This document shows, in pieces, positions 33,150 to 39,811 of a stretch of DNA of 39,811 bases. This DNA comes from Planctomycetota bacterium (GTDB lineage: Bacteria; Planctomycetota; Planctomycetia; Gemmatales; Gemmataceae): positions 1 through 39,811 of the forward strand of contig JACPZP010000085.1 in assembly GCA_016195405.1 (NCBI GenBank), given 5' to 3'. The notes under the pieces are model-generated. The model saw nothing but the letters and a program-made list of their open reading frames with translations, ran no database searches and was not told where the DNA came from. The position numbers were made by a program, and so were the translations under genes. How positions within the stretch are numbered: position 1 is the first letter of the stretch; each line of letters begins with the position of its first letter.

Positions 33150-36139
33150 GGCGCCCTCCCACAGGCGTTATCAGTCATGCGTTGCGGGTGCTCTGGACGG
33201 ACTCGGGCCGCCGCGAGTTCGCGCTGTACCTTGTCAATTCCGGTGCGAAGCGTGTCGACCTCGGCTCGGGCTTCGCTGAGGTGGTGGTTGCGACCCATTG
33301 TTTCAAGGGAGTCTGCCGCCTGCACGGTCGCCTGGGCTCCGAAAAACGCGACCAAACCCTTGAGCGTGTGCGCCGCCGTACACAACCGCGAAGCATCTTC
33401 CGTTTCGAGCGCGTCCTGCAACTCAGGCAGCAGCCGTGCACAATCTGTCGCGAAGATGGAGATCAGCTCATCCAAGATGCGGCCGTTGCCTCCAACCCGC
33501 GCCAGGGCGACGGCAAGGTCAACCTCGGCATGGCCCGCGCCGTTTGGCGAGGCGGGCCCCGGAAGGGCACCGGGCGCAGCGTGCGCCGTCGCGGGCAGGG
33601 CCGCCGTCACAGCCTGCCAAAGCGAGCGATCGTCGATTGGCTTGGTGACATAGCCGTCCATGCCGGCCTCCAGACAGCGCTCGCGATCGCCTTTCATGGC
33701 CCGAGCCGTCATGGCGATGATCGGCATGTGGCGACCGGTGCCTCGTTCCCTATCGCGGATGATCGCCGTAGCTTGTAGGCCATCCATGTCCGGCATCTGC
33801 ACATCCATGAGCACGATGTCGAAGGTCTCCTCTTCGAGCGCAGAGAGCGCTGCACCGGCGCTGCCGACCACGCGCACCTGGTGCCCCTTCTGGCAGAGCT
33901 TGAGCGCGCTGACTTTCTGATTGAATGCATTGTCATCAACGAGCAAGAATCGCAAGGGTCCCAAAGCAGTCGATTCAGCAATAGGCTCGGACCTATTGTC
34001 CGCCGCGCCGTCGTCCGGACTTCGGTTCAGCGCGCACAGCAAGACACGCAACAGTTCCTTCTCCTTCACCGGCTTGGCGGCGTGGCGAAGGCCCGCGTCG
34101 CGGCAGCGCGCAATGTCACGATGCAAGTCCGTGGACGACAGCAACATGACGGACTGCCCTTGCCAATCGGGAAGCCTTGTCAACTCGTCCGCGAGGTGGA
34201 AAGCGTCGTCTCCGGATAGGTTGACATCGATCACGGCCAGAGGGAAAACACCGTGCGAGCGCACCGCCGCATGCGCCGAAGCCGCGCTGTCTGCCACGCA
34301 CGGCTTGCAGCCAAAGCGTTTGAGCATGCGCTCCAAAATGCCACGTTGCGTGACATTGGCTGCCAAGAGCAGAATGGGAACGTCATCGAGAGGCAGCGTC
34401 TGAGCCACAACTGGGTTCGCTGCCGCTGGAACACCGAGCCGCGCCGTGAAGTGAAACACGCTGCCCTTGCCGAGTTCGCTTTCGACCCAGAGTCTGCCGC
34501 CCATCATGTCCACGAGCCGGCGCGCAATGGACAGTCCCAGGCCGGTGCCGCCGTATTTGCGCGTGGTCGAGGCGTCTGCTTGAACGAATGGCTCAAATAT
34601 GGCTTGGAGCTTGTCCACGGCAATGCCGACGCCCGTATCGCGCACGCGGACGTGCAGCTCTGAGGCGGCCTCGTCCATCCGGGCCGCGCCGACTTCAACG
34701 ACAACTTCCCCGTCACTGGTGAACTTGATGGCGTTGCCTACGAGATTGACGAGAATCTGCTGGAGGCGTCCGGTGTCCCCGATGAGCGTCTCGGGTACTT
34801 CGGGAAGGATCTCACACGCCAATTCAAGGCCCTTCTGGTCGGCCCGAATTGCCAGCGTCCTGACCGTGTCGCCGATCGTTTCGCGCGGGTCGAAAGCAAT
34901 GGGATCCAGATCGAATTTTCCTGCTTCGATCTTCGAGAAATCGAGCAGGTCGTTGACGATGGTGAGCAGAGCGGACGCGGAGGCCTTGACGATCTCGAGT
35001 TGTTCGCGCTGCTCCGTCGAGATATCCGAATCCAGCACGATCTCCGTCATGCCCATGACGGCGTTCATAGGCGTGCGGATCTCATGGCTGACGTTCGCGA
35101 GGAATTCGCTTTTGGCGCGGTTGGCGGCTTCGGCCGCTTCCTTGGCGATCTGAAGCTGCTCTTTCTGGCGGCGAACGCGCCGCCGCGAGCGATTGAGCCG
35201 GCGCAACAGCGATCGCAGCTCTTCGTTGCGCGTCTCGATCGAAGTCAAATCGTCGAAGGTCGCGAGCGCGCCCCGGCAAACCCCGTCGTCGGCCAGGATC
35301 GGCGCCGAGTTGACCGATAGGTGGCGACGCTTGTTGTCGTGGTCCTGCAGACCGAGTATGACGCCGGTGGATCTCTCCTTATTGTCAATGGTCTTGACCC
35401 ACGGGAAGTCGCCGGCATGCTCGCCTTTGCGATGTTCGCCATTGCGTTTGTGCGTCCACGGCAGCTCCGAAGCGCGCCGGCCCCGCAGCGCATCCGCCGA
35501 TTCACCAACCGTGCCGGCGAAGGCATCGTTGGCCAAGGCGATGCGCTGATCTCGATCCAGCACCAGCACCCCTTCGGTGACCGTATTAAGCGTGGCCCGC
35601 ACGCGCTCGGGGATGACTTTGTTGCTCACGTCCGCGCGACGAATGACCGCGCGCAGATACAAGTAGTTTGCCAGAAGGCCCACGACGGCCACGAACGCGA
35701 CCAACGGCAGGATCGGCCCGCCCACCAACCCCCTAAGCCCCGTGTCCGCCAGCGGCGTGAACCGCACTTCCACCTCGCCCCAGCGGCGGTCGCCCTTGAA
35801 GATTGGCACATGCATGTGCGTCGGCGTCGATCGCTCGGCGGCCCCCTCGGTCCAGTGAGGCTCGTGCTCTCCTTCTTGAGCGACCAGGCCGCCCCCAGTT
35901 TCCCGAATTGCCGCCGAGAGCAAGTCGGGATTGCGCTGCTTCAATGCCGTTACTGTCAGGTGTAGCGCCTTGGTATCGTCATTTTGCACGGCCAGCGAGC
36001 CTTGAATCGCCATGCTTTCACAAAGACGCTTGCGGCCGTCGATCAGGGCACCCTCCCGATCGGGTATGAGGCCCAGGGCGTGGGCGGTGAACAGAATGCT
36101 CAGGGTGATGCTGATTAAACCCAAGTTGATTCGCACCAT
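33146..36139 (-). CDS. Membrane hybrid histidine kinase with pseudo-receiver, receiver and Hpt
   Basis: 997 residues from ATG 36139; the longer frame to 36178 overlaps the upstream gene. Transmembrane segment 1 (about 3-24), a periplasmic sensor (25-140), segment 2 (about 150-172), a PAS domain (about 185-315, [19 protein letters not shown]), a coiled coil, HisKA with His352 (SHEIRTPMN), HATPase ([15 protein letters not shown]), a receiver-like domain whose acid pocket is replaced (LLAANVTQ) though Asp638 remains, an intact receiver with Asp779 ([11 protein letters not shown]), and a C-terminal Hpt with His924 (AAHTLKG). This is a full phosphorelay (BarA/ArcB style) with an extra pseudo-receiver. 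It lies 10 bp after the surface-protein gene and overlaps the next kinase by 4 bp. Confidence 0.93.
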   Translation of the reverse strand: MVRINLGLISITLSILFTAHALGLIPDREGALIDGRKRLCESMAIQGSLAVQNDDTKALHLTVTALKQRNPDLLSAAIRETGGGLVAQEGEHEPHWTEGAAERSTPTHMHVPIFKGDRRWGEVEVRFTPLADTGLRGLVGGPILPLVAFVAVVGLLANYLYLRAVIRRADVSNKVIPERVRATLNTVTEGVLVLDRDQRIALANDAFAGTVGESADALRGRRASELPWTHKRNGEHRKGEHAGDFPWVKTIDNKERSTGVILGLQDHDNKRRHLSVNSAPILADDGVCRGALATFDDLTSIETRNEELRSLLRRLNRSRRRVRRQKEQLQIAKEAAEAANRAKSEFLANVSHEIRTPMNAVMGMTEIVLDSDISTEQREQLEIVKASASALLTIVNDLLDFSKIEAGKFDLDPIAFDPRETIGDTVRTLAIRADQKGLELACEILPEVPETLIGDTGRLQQILVNLVGNAIKFTSDGEVVVEVGAARMDEAASELHVRVRDTGVGIAVDKLQAIFEPFVQADASTTRKYGGTGLGLSIARRLVDMMGGRLWVESELGKGSVFHFTARLGVPAAANPVVAQTLPLDDVPILLLAANVTQRGILERMLKRFGCKPCVADSAASAHAAVRSHGVFPLAVIDVNLSGDDAFHLADELTRLPDWQGQSVMLLSSTDLHRDIARCRDAGLRHAAKPVKEKELLRVLLCALNRSPDDGAADNRSEPIAESTALGPLRFLLVDDNAFNQKVSALKLCQKGHQVRVVGSAGAALSALEEETFDIVLMDVQMPDMDGLQATAIIRDRERGTGRHMPIIAMTARAMKGDRERCLEAGMDGYVTKPIDDRSLWQAVTAALPATAHAAPGALPGPASPNGAGHAEVDLAVALARVGGNGRILDELISIFATDCARLLPELQDALETEDASRLCTAAHTLKGLVAFFGAQATVQAADSLETMGRNHHLSEARAEVDTLRTGIDKVQRELAAARVRPEHPQRMTDNACGRAP

Positions 36140-36149
36140 AGTCGCTCGT

Positions 36150-39100
36150 TCACTCCACCAATGATTGCAAGCTGGCATCGTCCTCGTCCGAACCGGTACG
36201 CTGCAAGCGAGCCTTTTCCCCTTCCCATGCGAAGATGACCTCGAGGGGATCGAACTGTCTCCATAGAGGTCGCGACATCAACGCCGCCAATAGCCAGAAG
36301 CTGAGGCGGCTCGTGAGCACCAGATAACCCGCGGTCGCCACGGCGCCCGCCGCAACCGCCGCATCCACGCTCTGCCAGAATGGGTCCGGCGCTAGTTCGC
36401 CCGACTGTTCATCGAACGCGGTCCAAATAGCTTCCGCTTGCAGCATCGCTGAGGGGCGAACGGTCGGCGGCGATACGACAGTCACGACCGGAGGCACAGG
36501 GACTTCGGCGGGGAGCGTTCTAGGCGGCGGGGCCTGCTGCGGCGCCTCCTGGGGCGGAGACATTTCTGCAATCGCCGCCGGCATGGGGAGCAGTTCGACG
36601 GCGCTAGGCGACTCTTGTACGACAGGGGTCTCGCTGATGCCTCCGCCAGTCGGCTCCACTTCACGTAGCAGCTCGATCTGCACGTGCAACTGTTCCTCCG
36701 GCGCGGCGGCCTGCACCGTGACGGTATCAGCAATCTGTGCTGCAAGCGTCGGTTTGCCCGACGCCTGTACAAGGACTGCCGTGATCTGGCTTTGGCGGCT
36801 TTGTGGGCTTTGCGGGCTTTGGCCTCTGCCAACGTGCAACAACGCGACACACGGAATGGTCATGGAGTTGTAGGACGCATCCGAGCTGGCGCCGGGGCCG
36901 AAAACGATGGAATACATGAGATTTCCGCCGGGCGTTCCTGGATCTCCCGCGTCGGCAACCATCACCTCCTGCGGCACGTTCCAATTCGCTGGCGTGAAAG
37001 TCAAATGATCCACCGAGACGATGCCTGCCTGCAGATTGCTAGAGGCTACCGCGATCGTGACCATGCCAATCGGCTCGCTGGTGAGCACGACGGTGAAACG
37101 GGCGACGTCGCCCGCTTCGGTGGTCAAACCAGTAGTCGGCGACACGATAATGCCAGCCGTGTCGTCGTCGAGATTGGTGACATCCACGTCGGCGGCGTCG
37201 AGACCGTTGTAGCCTGCGTCCGCGCTGACCGCCGGCGCCGTCACGATCATGTAACTGACGTCGCCATCGTCCACGAATTCGTTCTGGCCCGTGACGACGA
37301 TGGATTGGGCGACGTTCCAGTTTGCCGTGTTGAAGAGGACGGCGGCCGCGGAGAGCGTTCCTTCCGCCGGGTTGGAACTTGACAGGCTGATCGTTACACC
37401 GGCGGTCGGCTGGCTGGTGAGCACGATGACGAAGCTGGCATTGCCACCTGCTTCGGTGGTTGTCTGGCCGACGGTCGGCGACACGATAATGCCCGCGGTG
37501 TCGTCGTCGAGATTGGTGACGGCCACGTCGGCGGCATCGAGGCCGCTATAGCCCGCGTCGGCGCTGACGGCCGGCGCCGTTACGATCTGGTAAGCGACGT
37601 CGCCGTCGTCCACGAAATCGTCCTGGCCGGTGATGACGATGGTTTGAGCGACGTACCAGTTTGCCGTGGTGAAGAGGATGGTGCTCGCGGACGGCGTCCC
37701 TTCGGCCGGATTGGAACTGGTCAGGTTAATCGTTACGTCGGCAGTCGGCATGCTGGTGAGCACGATGGTGAAGCTGGCGACGCCCCCCGCTTCGGTGGTC
37801 GTCAGGCCGGCGGTCGGCGTGATGGAAATCCCGGGGGCCTCGTTATCGGCGTTGGTCACGCTCACGTCGCTCGGATCGAATCCGTTGTACGCCGAGTCAG
37901 CACTCACTGCGGGGTCGAGAACGATGATGTAGCTGACATTCCCATCCGCAACCAAGTCATCGACGCCGGTGATGACTACCGTCTGCGTCACGTTCCAATT
38001 CAAGGGTGTGAAAGTCAACGCGCCGGTCGAGACGGTTCCCTCGCTCAGATTGCTCGAAGATACGCCAATCGTAACGTCGGCGGCTGGCTGGCTGGCGAGC
38101 ACGACGGAGAAGCTCGCGGTCCCGCCGCTCTCCGTGGTCGCCAACCCCGAGGTTGGAGTCACCGTGATGCTGGCCGAGCCGAGGCGTTGGGCGAACACAC
38201 CCTGGCCGTCACCGGGACCATTGCCGCTCCAGACGACGACACATTGCCCGGCGCCGTTCATGGCCAGAGACGCATACTGCTGGTTGCCGTTCGTCGTCGT
38301 GTTGATGCGTGTCTCGACGCCGACGAGAGTTCCTCCCGCGGCGAAGGCTTGGGCGTAGACGCCGTTCTGATTGCCGTCCTGATTTCGGCTCATCCAGGTG
38401 ATGACGAAATTGCCGCTGGCGTCGGCGGCAATATCGGGAAGGCTCTGAGAATACGCGGTGAAAGTATTGACTTGAAACTCGGCGCCTTGCGGGACTCCGG
38501 CCGGCGTGAACCGCCGCGCAAACACGCCGTCCTGGTTGCCATCTTGCATCCAGGAACTCCAGGTCACGACAAAGTCGCCGGTAACGGGATTAGTGGCGAC
38601 TGCGGAATGTTCCTGTAAGGGAAGTGTTGTGCCGTTGACCTGAAATTCGGGGCCTTGCGCGACGCCGGCCGCGTCAAACCGCTGGGCGAACAAACCGGGC
38701 GCGGCCACGGCCAAGCGGTCGCTCGACCAGGTGACCACGAAACTTCCATTCGCCGCCAGAGCAAGCGAGGGATCGTATTGATCGTGCGCCGTCGTGCTGT
38801 TGACGCGGAACTCGCCTCCCTGGCGCACACCGCCGGCATCGAAACGCTGTGCATAAATTCCGAGGCCATCGCCGTCCTGGGCCGCGCTCGACCAGGCAAT
38901 CGCGAAAGCGCCGCCCGCGTTCATGGCCAGCGCTGCATCGTCCTGGTCGCCGGGGGTCGTCGTGTTGACGAGAAACTCAGTTCCCTGTGCCACGCCGGCC
39001 GCATTGTAGCGCTGGGCATAGACGCCCCACGTGTCCGCGCTATCCTGGCCCAGGCTGGACCAGGCGACGACGAAATCGCCGTTGGACGCCATGGCCACCG

Positions 39101-39500
39101 TCGGACGCTCTTGATCGCCCGACGTCGTCGTGTTCACGCGAAACTCCGTTCCTAGCGGCGTGCCCGAGGCGTCGAAGCGCTGCCCGTAGACTCCCCAGCC
39201 GTTGCCGTCCTGCTGATCGCTGGACCAAACGACGACGAAGTTGCCGGCCGCATCCATGGCAGCGCTTTTGGGACCGTACATCACGCTCGACACTTGCTCG
39301 CCCGTACGCTGTTCGCCGGCGACGAAAGTGTTCACGCGAAATTCGGGTCCGATCGGCACGATGCTCGGAAGCATTCGTGCCTCGAGCTCTTCGAAGGAAA
39401 AACGTCGGCACGGGACGCTCCGTGGACGCGGAGGCTTGCGGAGCGCAGCGCTCCGACGGAAAATGCGGCTCAGGATCGTAACGGCCTTCGGCAGGACCAT
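36150..39500 (-). CDS. LEPR-XLL-type membrane-anchored propeller/Calx-beta protein
   Basis: 1116 residues from ATG 39500 (TTG 39512 is possible; neither has a clear Shine-Dalgarno). The basic N-terminus contains [15 protein letters not shown]. Residues about 50-450 hold seven repeats of about 55-60 residues with [11 protein letters not shown] ... [15 protein letters not shown], consistent with one seven-bladed propeller. Four Calx-beta-like domains (about 450-890; [16 protein letters not shown] ... [10 protein letters not shown]) follow, then a Pro/Val-rich linker (about 930-1040). One C-terminal transmembrane segment ([20 protein letters not shown]) and a charged tail ([23 protein letters not shown]) end the protein. 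First gene of the operon with the two kinases; plausible surface receptor or matrix protein. Confidence 0.85.
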   Translation of the reverse strand: MVLPKAVTILSRIFRRSAALRKPPRPRSVPCRRFSFEELEARMLPSIVPIGPEFRVNTFVAGEQRTGEQVSSVMYGPKSAAMDAAGNFVVVWSSDQQDGNGWGVYGQRFDASGTPLGTEFRVNTTTSGDQERPTVAMASNGDFVVAWSSLGQDSADTWGVYAQRYNAAGVAQGTEFLVNTTTPGDQDDAALAMNAGGAFAIAWSSAAQDGDGLGIYAQRFDAGGVRQGGEFRVNSTTAHDQYDPSLALAANGSFVVTWSSDRLAVAAPGLFAQRFDAAGVAQGPEFQVNGTTLPLQEHSAVATNPVTGDFVVTWSSWMQDGNQDGVFARRFTPAGVPQGAEFQVNTFTAYSQSLPDIAADASGNFVITWMSRNQDGNQNGVYAQAFAAGGTLVGVETRINTTTNGNQQYASLAMNGAGQCVVVWSGNGPGDGQGVFAQRLGSASITVTPTSGLATTESGGTASFSVVLASQPAADVTIGVSSSNLSEGTVSTGALTFTPLNWNVTQTVVITGVDDLVADGNVSYIIVLDPAVSADSAYNGFDPSDVSVTNADNEAPGISITPTAGLTTTEAGGVASFTIVLTSMPTADVTINLTSSNPAEGTPSASTILFTTANWYVAQTIVITGQDDFVDDGDVAYQIVTAPAVSADAGYSGLDAADVAVTNLDDDTAGIIVSPTVGQTTTEAGGNASFVIVLTSQPTAGVTISLSSSNPAEGTLSAAAVLFNTANWNVAQSIVVTGQNEFVDDGDVSYMIVTAPAVSADAGYNGLDAADVDVTNLDDDTAGIIVSPTTGLTTEAGDVARFTVVLTSEPIGMVTIAVASSNLQAGIVSVDHLTFTPANWNVPQEVMVADAGDPGTPGGNLMYSIVFGPGASSDASYNSMTIPCVALLHVGRGQSPQSPQSRQSQITAVLVQASGKPTLAAQIADTVTVQAAAPEEQLHVQIELLREVEPTGGGISETPVVQESPSAVELLPMPAAIAEMSPPQEAPQQAPPPRTLPAEVPVPPVVTVVSPPTVRPSAMLQAEAIWTAFDEQSGELAPDPFWQSVDAAVAAGAVATAGYLVLTSRLSFWLLAALMSRPLWRQFDPLEVIFAWEGEKARLQRTGSDEDDASLQSLVE

Positions 39501-39650
39501 GGCGGGAGACAATTCGCGGAGCGTTGCGGGATTCTTGGCGGGATTCTTGGCTCGCGCTAGATTTCACGCCGGCGCTGAATGTCGAGTTGGAATGCGTACA
39601 GGGCTGGGGCATGCCGCATGGCACGCAACCATAGCTCATAGATGACGAAA

Positions 39651-39811
39651 TGTAGAGTCGAGGAGTGACGCGGTGGTTTAGGTGTGGCCTTGCGTGTTGC
39701 CGGCTCTTTCGTTTGCCGGTGCCCGAGTATCCCACCATGCTCCGTTTCCACTCCCCGCTCATCGAACCGGACGTGCGGATTTGCCGCATCCGGCTCTCCG
39801 ACGAGTTTCTT
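39651..39811 (-). ncRNA. Group II intron, 3' end (domains V and VI), partial
   Basis: On the - strand, 39796-39764 is a 33-nt sequence beginning GAGCCGGATGCGG and ending CACGTCCGGTTC. It folds as group II domain V: lower stem GAGCCGGA/TCCGGTTC, two-base bulge CG, upper stem TGCGG/CCGCA. The loop reads CAAA(T) rather than GAAA. Then 39760-39741 (GAGCGGGGAGTGGAAACGG) pairs with 39673-39655 (CCGCGTCACTCCTCGACTC), with gaps, as an enlarged domain VI whose loop holds about 65-70 extra nt. The 3' end should be near CTCTAC at 39653-39651. The intron body and any reverse transcriptase lie to the right of the window. Downstream (39513-39650) no gene is seen. Confidence 0.72.

Noticed and set aside
39557..39789. 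Small - strand reading frames at the right edge (METEHGGILGHRQTKEPA-type)
   Set aside because: They fall entirely or mostly within the intron domain V/VI RNA; such frames are common spurious calls over this kind of RNA.

Overview
The window looks like a chromosome segment from a planctomycete, probably of the Gemmata/Gemmataceae type. The reasons are high GC content, giant repeat proteins whose N-termini carry a short LEPR-XLL-like motif ([32 protein letters not shown]), secreted WD40 proteins, a TIGR03067-type small secreted protein, BrnT-type toxin, and abundant small palindromic repeats. All family names come from reading motifs by eye; no search was run.

Layout. (1) 1-3307, + strand: the end of a TolC-like outer-membrane protein, an HlyD/EmrA-like adaptor and an EmrB-like MFS transporter, a tripartite drug-efflux operon. 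A 69-bp palindromic repeat sits on the start of the transporter gene. (2) 3323-8846: a membrane-anchored 7-blade WD40-like protein, a Bax-inhibitor-1-like membrane protein followed in frame by a chopped alpha/beta-hydrolase tail, and a divergent secreted WD40 protein with about 20-21 blades. (3) 8986-13706: small accessory genes (a truncated hypothetical, a TIGR03067-like protein, a secreted alpha/beta hydrolase, two unrecognised proteins of which one may have a RuvC/RNase H-like fold, and a PG-binding/HExxH protein), with palindromic non-coding DNA between them.

(4) 13728-25410, - strand: two giant surface-type proteins (about 2184 and 1635 residues) built from beta-propeller heads and tandem Ig-like domains of about 97 residues. 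Their last seven domains are collinear, one of them nearly identical in DNA, and the second protein has an amplified three-domain supra-repeat. (5) 25726-30211: a class I glutamine amidotransferase-like hydrolase, a 521-residue FN3/Ig protein, a BrnT toxin with its antitoxin, a SnoaL-like protein and small membrane proteins. (6) 30351-31545: the 5' stub of a small membrane-protein gene, apparently cut by a decayed IS4-family element.

(7) 39500-31599, - strand: a three-gene operon. The first gene encodes a C-terminally membrane-anchored protein with a 7-repeat propeller and four Calx-beta-like domains. The second is a membrane hybrid histidine kinase (PAS, HisKA, HATPase, pseudo-receiver, receiver, Hpt), the third a REC-HisKA-HATPase-REC hybrid kinase that overlaps it by 4 bp. 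This is the best candidate for an undescribed system: a surface sensor co-transcribed with a phosphorelay. (8) 39651-39811: the 3' end (domains V and VI) of a group II intron on the - strand, whose body lies beyond the right edge.
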